Origin: Escallonia rubra
Lineage: Eukaryota > Streptophyta > Magnoliopsida > Escalloniales > Escalloniaceae
Direction of reading: 5' to 3'
Assembly: GCA_033065855.1 (NCBI GenBank)
Contig: JAVXUO010001408.1
Location: forward strand, 186,001-250,000
Length of the DNA: 64,000 bases
The position numbers and the translations under genes are program-made. The notes under the pieces are model-generated. The model was not told where the DNA came from and did not search any database. It was given only the letters and a program-made list of their open reading frames with translations. Shown here piece by piece: positions 10,905-22,100 of the stretch. How positions within the stretch are numbered: the first letter of the stretch is position 1; each line of letters opens with the position of its first letter.

Positions 10905-12694
10905 TCTGCTGGCTAAGCTATTGATCGTGTGCTGTGACGATTAAGACTTTATTTTAGTCCTTGGTCTTCTTTTTCTGCTGATTCTGTCCAGCCCGTTCGT
11001 GATTCAGAGTTAACGCTGCCAACTTAACATCTAGAATGGGAGCTATGAACAGATATGAACATTGAACACCTAGATGTGGGGACGAACACAGGCTGCTGCG
11101 TTTGGATTGATTGATAGTAACATTAAAATAGAGACAGCACTGATTCCATGCCATGCATGGCTCATACGACCGAGTCCAAGATTACTCATTCCGACTTTTT
11201 ATTGCTAGCCGGATTCCCTTGTCTCTTCTTTGTGGCGTTGACCAGCGCACTCTACTATTACTTTTCAGTTTTCACCAAAGTATATCCAATTCTAGTCTTG
11301 TTTTTCTTGTTATTTTATTTATTTATTGTAGAGTGGTATCCTTCTTATCTATGCTATACACGAAGAAAACACTATTCAAGTATAATACTTTTTTTGGTGT
11401 TACATAGTTATCTATATAAAATTGTGACACTTGAGATTCTAAATAAATATTTCAAAAGTGACACAAACTAAAATATTTGAATATTAAACAACTTACCGTA
11501 AGGACATGTTAAATTTTCACAACTTAAATTTTATTAAAAAATAAAGTTAAAATAAACTCTAAATTAGTTCGTAAGATGTAGTTAAAATAAATTTTATAAG
11601 AATTAGAACAAGCCTTCTGTTAATTTCTTTTTAAAATACATATATCGTGTGCTACGGTCAGGGGCGGAACTACTTGGTAACTAGGGGTGCACCCCCTGAA
11701 CTTTTGAACTTTTTTTTCCCCGAGACCCCGTCCCAGACTCTCACCTCTGTCTCTCTCTCTACGTGATTCACTCAGACCTACAACGAACAGACCAGATGGC
11801 CGTGACCCACTATCCCGTGACTTCAATTCGTCAGTCATGAGCGGTGAGCCTGTGACGCCGGTGATGGCCATTCGTTAGATCTGGACTGGAGACGATCTCA
11901 CCGACCACCGAGAGGTCCGAGACACCGACGATAACAGCCAACGAGTGACGGACTCGTAGACGGGACATTCAAATCTGGAAAATTTTCTCGAGCTGTTCGG
12001 CTGACGGGCGACGACTATGCAGGCGACGCCGCGACGGGGAGGACTGAGGACTCTGCCAGAGGCGTTTGCAAGTCCCAATCTCTGCTCTGCGCCGACGACG
12101 ACGCTGCGACGATGAGGCTCAACAGTGAACAACAGTCAACAATCGACAGCAGCCTTAATTTCTTGAATTTGAGGTAAGCTTGGCTAATTTCAAGAAATTT
12201 GATTTAGTTTAATTCTATAAAATCGTATTTACATTTTAGTTTAATTTCAGTAATTGATTCTATAGAAATTTGAAAAACATGTCTGGTTAATTTGCTTTGC
12301 TAATTCTCAATTGGTGATTATTTAGCTTTGTTGGAAGAGTTTTGCCTTGATTATATCATAGGAATTATTGGTGATTTGGTGGAACATCTTAATTATTTGA
12401 TTAATTTGCTTAGCTAATTTTAAATTGGCTAATTGGGAGTCTAAACGATAATTTGGTGCATAAATAATTTATAAATGTATTGAAATGTGGCGTTGAACTT
12501 GAGCTTGTTTGACTATTTAATTTTAGAATTGGGATATTGAAAATGTACTATTTTGTTCGAATTTGATGTTGTGTTGAGATTGAGAGGTAGAGTTTGAGCT
12601 CGAGAAGTTGATCTTGAAATATGATTTGTGTTGTACTTGTAAGGAGTATTTAATGGTTGTCGTGAAACTTAATAATATCTTTTGTATGTGATGG

Positions 12695-12746
12695 GTTTCT
12701 CCTATCTCTGTTTTTGTATGTTAAAAAAAAAGAGATAGGGAGAAAC
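12695..12746. repeat. Hairpin with a 15-bp stem
   Basis: gtttctcctatctct (12695-12709) is complementary to agagatagggagaaac (12731-12746) apart from one extra G. The loop is about 21 nt and contains an A run. Function is unknown. Confidence 0.75.
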
Positions 12747-14293
12747 GCGTGATGTTCGATGGGACATCTTCTCTGATCACGAGAGTCGAGAGGTGCTCAT
12801 TCATGGTCTTGAATCATATAACTCTTCCTCACCGTGAGCTGGGTTTGAGCCCCACAAATATGAGTCAAGCGTTGGCCAAGTCTTTCATAGGATCCCAGCT
12901 TTCCTAAATTCTGTGTCCAGTATAGACTGACTCTGTTGTACAGTAAATATATGATGACTACTGAAACAAGATTTAGGCACTTCTTTTAAGGTTTATACGT
13001 GGGTTTCGTTTTTATATGTCCGTTGGCTTTACCTTTCTTTAAAAGTACGTATGTATGTAGTTCAAGTTTTCGTCCGATTCACCGAGTAATCTTTTGGTTG
13101 CTTTTGGCGGATCGGGAGAGTGCCTTTTACTTTAGAAATTTGCTCAAACAGAGACAACAGTGGAGCAAAAGCATTAGTAACCAAAATGCAGATTTGTAAT
13201 CTAATACTCTACTGTTGTTTGTTTCTAAAACGCGCTTTCAAGCGTGTACAAACACTAGGTTATATCCCACACACATCTAGGAGGACATGCCTTCCCAAGT
13301 AATATGGAGTAATTCATAAATAAAAGCAAAAACTAATATCACTCACTCTTCCCGGTAACCTTGGCCATTGTTATCTTATCCTTTCCACAAGGGATTGAAA
13401 CTGGTAGAATATAAAGCAGAAAACAATTATTTTAAAGTAAAAAATAACGTAGCAAAACTCCGAAGAAATTTGAGCATGTTAGATAGCCTCCAGACTTCGT
13501 CACTTTTTCACTAACGAAGTTTAGCCGGACATGACAGCCTTCCTTATGAAATCAAGAAGAAAGGTCGTCTAATGAAATCAAGAGATCAATTTCGGGATCT
13601 GATCGAGCGTGTATGATCACACGTGTATCTGACAATTAGATTAAATAAAACTCTAGAATGTTCTAGACAAGAGGACTTTTGGGTCGGGATTTGCACCCTC
13701 TGCACGAGTAAGACGTGAGGTGCTTGGTTAACTAGTTTTTCATGGCTTGGACCTAACGAGGCTCACGTGCTCGTGATGATACTTCATCTTTACTAGCCAT
13801 TTACTGAGCCGAAAAAGCATAGTAGTTTCAGATGCAAACTATATAGCATCTGGGCCCTTGGGATAGACATTGGACCCAATCATGGGTGAGAATTTGGAGC
13901 CCAAAATTGAGTACACTTGCCACAATATTGGCCCAGTAGTCACTAGTCCATCTGGAGGCTTGGAGCTGCCCTCTCAACTACCGCTACTACATATAAGTCC
14001 CATCAGGTCATCAGAACCTTTAATCTTACGACCAATTGTGATAACAGATTAGACCTTATTTGCAACCCATGTGCGTGACCTGGCCACATACCATGCATGT
14101 TAACACTGAAAACAACTTCAACCACCAAACAAAGGCATCACTTCTCTGCACCATCTTCCCACTGTAGCAACATAGTACTGTAGGGATGGTGATTATTGGG
14201 AAATGCCAATCAATTTGGGACAAATGGAATTGGGCAAAATAGGGTTTAATCAATTGACTATTTGAATTTTTCCCTCCTCAACATGACCCAAAT

Positions 14294-14520
14294 GACGAAC
14301 AAATTATGGCTATGATTGTCTTATAAGAATCTTCCTGCAACCCTGTATATAGTGATAATTAGTAGTCGCTAAATATTTTTCGTGATTTTTCTGCTTACAC
14401 TCCGATAATTTTTAACAGTATTTTTTTAGCGTCATTTGAAATATTAAACAACCATTAATTGTCTCTATATGAGAAGTAGGAGGAAGATTCCTTCAACCTG
14501 AACAGCAACAATTTTTTTTT
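14294..14520. mobile_element. Mutator-type MITE, copy 1 (227 bp)
   Basis: Flanked by the perfect 9-bp direct repeat gacccaaat (14285-14293 and 14521-14529), the target-duplication length of Mutator-like elements. The termini are imperfect inverted repeats: inside them agaatcttcctgcaac on the left matches the complement of gtaggaggaagattcc on the right. Related copies are at 22533 and 46655. No coding capacity. Confidence 0.85.
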
Positions 14521-14679
14521 GACCCAAATATAGTTCGAAGAACGTGACCCCCACACAAGCCTACAATTGGCCGTACTTAGTACCTTATCATTTTTCGTTT
14601 TGGATATAGTACTAAGTACTATCTTTTGAAAAACATTTTAATGATTTGTAAGCGGCGAGCAATTTCTCAATTACTAGGA

Positions 14680-15125
14680 AGTTTAGAACCTTCATTTTAA
14701 AATCCTTACATTTTAAATCTCAATTTGTAAAATCTAATGTTTGACAACTTTTGCAGATAGGTTTTTTTTTTTGGGTACATCAAAGGCTGGACCGTAAGTC
14801 TCTAATCCAACCGGCAGGGAGCATTGCGCCTCGGGGACCTACAAGGCCGCCACATACATCTGAGTCCCCGATTCCCGCTCCTATGTCGGGGCGCACAAGG
14901 ACCGTGTGTGGAGCACATGCAGGGCGAGGATGTAAGTTTGCCACTAACAAGTGCGGCGGGCAGGATTCGAACCCAGATGGAAAACCTGAATTGGGATCTT
15001 GGGGACTGCTGAATCAACCCTTATTGACAGCAGATAGGTATTGTACAATGATAGCTGGTTATGCAATAAATAAACTACAAATGAACTGCTTTAATAATAG
15101 GTGAAAAATGAATGACCGAGATTAA
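14680..15125 (+). repeat. Older AT-rich repeat, copy A (split by a SINE)
   Basis: The segment around 14690-14760 (ttaaaatccttacatttt...) and 15037-15125 (tattgtacaatgatagctgg...) aligns in order with 15345-15510 (ttagaatccttacattttg..., tattatacaacgataattgg...). The SINE at 14763-15029 separates its two halves, so copy B shows the pre-insertion state. Confidence 0.75.
14763..15029 (-). mobile_element. tRNA-derived SINE (267 bp)
   Basis: Flanked by a perfect 10-bp duplication, gcagataggt (14753-14762 and 15030-15039). Read on the minus strand, the element has a consensus-like polymerase III B box (gggttcgaatcc, about 14961-14972) and ends in an A tail (T run at 14763-14772 on the plus strand). 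These are the marks of a tRNA-derived SINE. The A box is weak. The repeat copy at 15345-15510 lacks the insert, which is independent evidence for insertion. The SINE family was not identified. Confidence 0.85.
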
Positions 15126-15344
15126 ATGACAAAAGGAGAGAGGGTGAATGGTTGACAAAATAAGAAGAAATATGACACAAAAAAAGACTTAAATTGTGGA
15201 AGGTAGTATTCCTATGGATTTGACAAGTGAACGAGTCTGATTATTTCAAGTGAGGATTTTGACCCCTCATATTTATCCCTCTTTCAAATTCTTTTGAGTG
15301 TGTTTGGATAAAGAAATTTAAAATACTCGAAAATTTAATATCCC

Positions 15345-15800
15345 TTCATTTAGAATCCTTACATTTTGAAATCTCAAAATATTTAAAGTTTAATGTTTGG
15401 CAATTTTTTGCAAATGGGTATTATACAACGATAATTGGGCATAGAATAAATGAATTATTGATAAATTGGTCAAAGAAAAGATGAAAAATAGATGACTGAG
15501 AATAAAAAAGAAGGGGGTGGGGAGAGATTGATGGAGTTTAGAGTAGTTATTTTAATCGAGAATTTTGGCCTCCCAAATCTCTCTTTCAAATCACTTCTAG
15601 AAATTTTCTTTTGTAGTTACCAAACAATGAATTTCATTCATGGTAATTTCAAATCTTTAGCCATATTTAAAATCACTAGTTGAAATACTTTATTCAAACA
15701 CACTCTTCTAAAATTTCACAAATTTTCTTTTGCCAAACAATGAATCTCATTCAGAGTATTTTGAAATTCTCAATCAATTAAAAATACTCAATTAATATAC
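15345..15800 (+). repeat. Older AT-rich repeat, copy B and its flank
   Basis: 15345-15510 is the uninterrupted counterpart of copy A. The block ends in gtccaaacacatcccc (about 15770), while gtgtgtttggataaag lies at 15298, so the whole 15298-15785 unit may be a MITE with TTTGGATAA / TTGTCCAAA ends. No clear target duplication was found. Confidence 0.45.
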
Positions 15801-16186
15801 CTTGTCCAAACACATCCCCAAGTGGATCAATTAATTGAGTAACTCACCACTGTTACCGGCACAACTCGATCAATGGAAAATAGGACATGGGACTAAGCCA
15901 TTTATAGTGCTTAAATAGGCTTCAGCGGGGTTGTGTACGAAATGGAAAGAACTTACGGTCAGCTTAATAGTTCAAGCAACTACAAAGGCACAAAGCAAAC
16001 TAGTACTATTTGTTTCAACTTCATCTTTGGGAGCAAATTAGCCTCCGACTTACAGTAAAACCTTATGGCTTCCTTTATTAGGCAAAAAATAATTGCTTAA
16101 AGTGTGCAAATTCCAAGGAAATTAATACAAAAAAGATGTGATAAATCGAGAAAGAATGCATTGTATGACGACCATTCTTGATTAGT

Positions 16187-19100
16187 TTAATTTTGAATGA
16201 CAGCTGCATGTAAGAGTTGATTCCAAGTATCGGGGACTCCGGCTAGACACCAGTGGCTGCAGTCCATGTAGCCGTGTCCTCCATGGCCGTAGACCGATGG
16301 ATGGCCGTCAATTCTTAGCTGTGACAAGCCAGTTACGTTGAGCAAATGAACCGGGGTGGACATCGTACGTAACACTTTCTCTAGCACCAACTCTGCCGGA
16401 TGTTGACCACTTGGATACTTGGGCAATGGTTCGGTTTGTCCTCCACAGTTCGGCCCAGCTCCACTGGTTGACAAACTATAGGAAATAGCAGATCGAGGAC
16501 ATTCATTAGACAACAAAAAACAATGAACCCTTTGTTGTAAAACTTTCTAAAAGTGAGACTATGAGACAACTTTCTGCAAATTGAACAAGGAAAGCGTGAG
16601 ATTAATGCCTGTTGTATACCAAAGGCTTATTTGTCGCTAAAGAGATGTATGTCACATCTTTTATCAATCAAGTATACTTCTTAACTTACAAATGAGTGAC
16701 CGTTTGCCGATAATCAGAGTGCGGTTATAATTTTTTTTTCTAGAATGATTATTTCCGAGAAGATCAATAAATAAGATCAGCATGGAACTCAAACATAAGC
16801 ATAGAATGCATATCAAACATAAACAACCTTTACCCTAATCAACTTTTTGCTTATTTTGAAGTTCATCCTATTAGGAGAATAGGGGTCCATGAATCGTGTG
16901 AAATGGTCGGTAACTTAAGAGAGAATTAGAATTCAACCACCGTTGTCAGAACACGGGTAAGAGTAGATGATCATACCCTATGCAATTAATGATTGTATCA
17001 CATTCTTTTAGCTATCTCATTGTGATTTTGCCATGCCTACAAGACGTAGATTTACAATAACCAACTCCAAAAATGATCCAAATTGGATCTCTGAGAAATA
17101 GACGCAGTGATATTGTTAAAGATTGCTTTGGACCTACCCGGCATGATCGGGAGAAACACCTTGAAAGAAGACGAGGGTTTTCGTAGGATCGACATTGGAG
17201 TCTATCCATCTAGCCCACGTATTCAGAGCCTTCCCATAGGCGACCAAGCGATCCATGTCTTTGTATATGTTATTCCCTTCTTGTATGAAATCCCATCTGC
17301 AGCAAATATATGAGAATAACAAATATTATCAGGAGCCCCAATACGCAAATTCAGAACACAAGATGCCGCTATATAAAGGATGGGTGTCTTACGGTTGCTT
17401 CCTTCCTGTGTGAAGCCACCAGTGCCATGAATTAAATATCACTGCGTCCATTCCTTTCCAAAGTTTACTGCTTTCGATGGAGTCAAGCTTCAGAACCCGT
17501 CCAATCTTCTCGCTTGTGATGTCAACGAGGAATGCATTCCGGAAGAACATGATTGAAGCATTGTACATCTTCAAGAAGATAAATTTAAATGATAAGCTAA
17601 ATTGTGATTTTTGTGTCGTAGCGATTATTTCACCAACTATTCTCCTTTAACATTATGTTTTAGAAGGAGAATTAATCATGTACACCATTTGAGCTCTGTC
17701 TTTTGGTAGCCGACACAAGGGTTTCAGTCCTGAAGTGCGCCCGCATCATCCCCCCCCCCCCCCCAAACACCCAAAAGAAGCTTACTTTTAGAATGATAAG
17801 CAAAGTATGTATACGTGAATTTAAGTGAAGTGAATTCGTGATTGGTCGGAAAATCCTTTTTGACAAATAGCCTTATTTCTTACTTCTTATGCTAGAAGGT
17901 TTTTGAAATTTGTCGAACACAAAAAGGAATTTGAGTGTACTATTCTATCAGATAGTGCTAAAGACTTGAATGTAACTCAATTCAAGTATAAAGGGAAACA
18001 GTGAACTGAAAGCTGCATGCCTTCAAAGATGTCCATCATAATTACCTTCTACTATAAGCAACGGAAAATACTCGTACCAAATACCAACCATGTCTTTTCA
18101 ATTAACTTTCAGAGTCTTACACCAAACATCACCTAAGCCCGGGCACATGGATGACAATCATCCAGGATGTGGGTTGTGGGCCACCTTCATAATGTTGGGA
18201 TCTGTTGGCGGCCATTTTCTGCTTCTATGGCTGTCTCTTTCTTTATGAAGGTGTGAAGAGAGTTAGGATCTGGATACTTTCTGGTGGAACCAACCAACAA
18301 ACGACTTCTTGTACCAAATATTCTGCTAAAAAATGTCTTTTTTTTTTATTTTATTTTATGAATAGCACATTTGTGGATCATTAGCAACAAAAACTACTTC
18401 GAAGCTATCACCGAAACTAGTATCTTGATGCTAATGCTCCACAAATTTAATTTGTATAATCAGCCAATGTGTATTAAGTTGTCCAAGTTACTCTGTACAC
18501 TTCTTCGAAATGATTAAACACTAGATATTTATCGTAATCATTTTTTTCAGAAGCTAATTTGACCTGAAACGGGATAATAATAAACTACGAGGATCCTAAA
18601 TCGACGAAATGCACAATTCTCAATTCTGCCACCTTAATTTGCTAGTAAGCTTCACATAATGTTTATTTGGTTGTCATGTTTATTCGATACACTCCTCTCT
18701 CAACTTTCATCCTAATGTCTGTCACTAAAGTGGTTTGATTCCGGTACTAATTTGACCCAATAGCTAAGAGGATCCTAAGTTTGCAACAGAAAATTCTCAT
18801 TTCTGCTTGGTCAAAAATCACCCTTCAAATAGGGTATTAAAGCAAAGAAAAGGAACTCAATAAAGTTTTGAATTTATTTAACTACTTTACCTTGATATTG
18901 TTATAGAATAGATACACAAAAAATTTCTATCAATTTCACTAGGCAGCTTTCTCGGTTTCCCTTGACTTAAAAATGTCATAAGCAAATCCGAACACGCTAA
19001 AGTACTATAGGGAATACGTCTATTTTGATTGTCACATCCCTAATTGCACTCTTACGATACGCAACTATATGGCATTTATTGCAATCCCTCATATCATGTT

Positions 19101-22100
19101 GCTACACCAAAATTAATTGCGTGGACAACTTCATGTGAGTCTACCCAACTCTTGAAATACATGAACAAAATTAGGTAAGTGAAAAGAAAAGAAAGCGATT
19201 CAATCCTACAATAAAGCCGTAGATAAAGCATACATTTGCCGATGGGGCTTATTGTTGGCAAGGGCAACCCCCGTCAAATAATTTTCGCTCGACGAATGTG
19301 CAGTTACGGATATCAATAGAAACCATTGTAATAATATTAAATATTAAATACATTAAAGACAAGTTCATCTTTGATTTTTCGCCAAATGACATACTTTGTC
19401 CAATCTCTCCAATATGACGAGTTCCAACTTTTTAGACTTTATTTAATTTTTTTGGATACATTGTATTATAACATAATATTATCACAGTCGTATTTACTCT
19501 ATTGATTACTTTATTGTTACATCATAATTATGGCCGACGAAGGAGGGTGAATGCATTCTACTGAAATAGTATTTGACTAATTGCACAAGATTTTACGTAC
19601 ATATACTTTTCTTTTTTTCTCTAACAAAGTGACCTGACAAGTTGACAACCAGGAATACACCATTTCCAATGGTGCGTTAGTAATTGAAATATATGTTTTT
19701 TCACCAGTTTTTATCAATGAAAACAGTTTAGTGACATTATCTCAACTTTGTGCTGCAATATGGGAGTATAGTAGCAAACTAGAACGTGAAAACAACTTTT
19801 AAAGTTATATTTAAATTCAAAGTGATGTATGGCATTACTAGGTATTTTCATATATAAAAATACGCATATGGCCTTTCGTAGAATTTTAGGCCTCGTACGC
19901 TTACCATATTCGTTTTCTGGTTTTAGCAATGATGATGAAAAAGATTCTTTTTTTGCGTACTTTTACCATTTTCTGTTTTCGTTTTGAATAAAATTACTCA
20001 AATAGTAACAAAAAACTGAAAACACCTAAAATGTGTTTTCAGCTTTTTTCACTCAAAACTTAACCCAATATAAGAAAAAATAGCTAAATTTTTTTTTGTG
20101 AAAATGATAAAAGTACATGAACGGATTTTCAAACTGAATATGAAAATCATGAAAATGAAAACAGAAAACAAATATGGTAAGCGTACGGGGCCTTAGGTTC
20201 CATCTCAATAATAGTAATAAGTTTTGCATGTGTAAGAAGAGCATTGTCTTTCATGCTAAATTTTGTATTGTATGTCTGTAGCAATGTTTTACGAGCCGTT
20301 TCTTCTTTTGTATCAGAAATAATTAAAAGAAAAAAATTCTAATAGTTTTAATAAATCCCTGATAAAAATTACGTATAATATAATACTTTAGTATACTTTT
20401 ATTAATCACATGTATATATTACTCTAAAAAATTATTAACAATAAAATTATCTGCGTAGGTCGTGCTTATGGCCATGGATCCAAGAAATGACAACTGAAGA
20501 GAGAACAAATAGCATTAGGAGCATTTTGTCTCAAAAATGATGGAGTAATTTATTTTAGTACTGGTATTTTAAAATATTTATTTATGTCTTATCCGAACAA
20601 AGGATTAGAAAATATTGACTTACCTTTTCTTCTTCTTTTGTACTGAAAGTGAATGAAAAAAGCTTAACTATTAATTATTCCGCAAATGAAGAGGAGCGCA
20701 ACAAAAGAAAGTATGTATCTCATTTGTATAAAAGGTAGTTACTTCATAATCATTGTTAGCATGATATTACTACTTACTAGTATCTACCGCTACCACATAA
20801 ATTTACTTCTCATAACCTAATTATAAACAAACATCTACTAATATTTATATCTTGCATTTAGATAACTTACTTATCTATTGATTTTATTCTTGAAATGCTA
20901 TGTTTTAGCTTTCCGAACATTGCTCGAGTACTATGCTAGTCTTTCATTAATTGACAAGAATGAAAAAATATGAGTTAAAAGCAAAGCAAAGGAAAATAAT
21001 AAATACTTGTTGGGCCGAGAAAATCAACTTTCTGTGTGCTATGAGAGTATTAAAGCAAAGAAAAGGAAGGCAACAAATACTTGGGGCTACCAGAACCAAC
21101 TTCTCTGGTTTTTTGAGGATCAACTTCCATGTCATAAGCAAATCCGAACACGCAAAAATAATATGCGGAATGTGTCAATTTCGTTGTCACATCCCTAGTT
21201 CGCATCCTATCCATAAAAGCAACTATGGTTGACATTTAGTGCGATCCCTCCTATGAATTTGCAATACCAAAACTAATTGGGGCAAACAATAGCAGGAGCA
21301 TGCTTCAATGCAACTTTGAAAATACACTAACATAATCAGATAAAAGGTTAAATAAAAGAAAGCGATCCAATCCTTGAATTAAGTGTTTGTTGATGGGGCT
21401 CTATCGCTCCGAGCGTACGTGTAGTTACATGTATTTTCATTAACGGATAAAAACGAAAAGAAAAATACTTGTAAAGAGCTCTACCCGTATTATGGAAAAC
21501 CAACATATATAGAATTAGAGGGAAAGAACTGACCGGAAAGGTGAACTTGGAAAGGTCTCCAATCCTCACGCTTGTGTACTTAGCTTGTGGCATTGCTGTA
21601 TGAAGCATGCACGTGAGCGACTGCCACTGGTTGAGACTCAAAGAATCTCCTACAAACATGACGCGTTTCCCCTTGATTTTCAACAAAAAATCTCTACCAT
21701 CAAACCTACAATCAACAAGCACCACATATTGTTATGATCATACTCTCACAAGACTTCGGCTCTATCAAGAGCTTTGGTTCCTACAAAGAGAGAGAGGGGA
21801 CAAAATAGAGACGTCACCGGCGGTTGCATCACCTGATTTTGCAGACTGTACACTAATTAAGCAATTAGCCTTTTCTAAAATAGAGGATACATCTAAGGCA
21901 ATTACATCTTCAACCTTGTCTCTAACCATAAAGGTTATTTGTTGAAAATTTTCTTTCTTAAGAGGTAGAATTATTAAGTTATCATTTGCTTCAAAAACTA
22001 AAACTTTTTAAAGGATGTGCAAAACAATTCTTGACACTTCTCGACATGTGCAAGCCCACGATTGCACGTCGTGACAAAGAATCAAGGTGCAATTGAGTGC

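Larger units (their letters stand above)
9774..14284. other. Gene-poor stretch, unidentified
   Basis: No gene could be supported. Open frames are short and none carries a recognisable domain. Items seen: an exact 27-bp direct repeat (10834-10860 and 10878-10904), a GC-richer block at 11659-12130 beginning caggggcggaac (possible degraded transposon end), and a 15-bp stem hairpin at 12695-12746. The rest is AT-rich non-coding sequence. Confidence 0.45.
17569..21533 (-). other. TBL gene intron 2 (3,965 bp)
   Basis: A large phase-0 intron. It contains a 15-C homopolymer (17750-17764), a short duplicated block (18580-18620 and 18750-18810, sharing taatttgacc and gaggatccta), a Tourist-type MITE (19889-20192) and two copies of an approximately 400-bp segment about 2.2 kb apart (18835-19260 and 21045-21405). 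Confidence 0.75.

Noticed and set aside
11659-12130. hAT transposon left end (caggggcggaac)
   Set aside because: The word resembles some plant hAT ends, but no second end, 8-bp duplication or transposase frame was found.
12770-12900. SINE or tRNA-like sequence around gggtttgagcccc
   Set aside because: The B-box match is poor and there is no A box, tail or duplication.
14950-14985. tRNA gene on the minus strand
   Set aside because: Only a B-box-like word is convincing; no cloverleaf can be drawn, and the region is within a SINE bounded by a target duplication.
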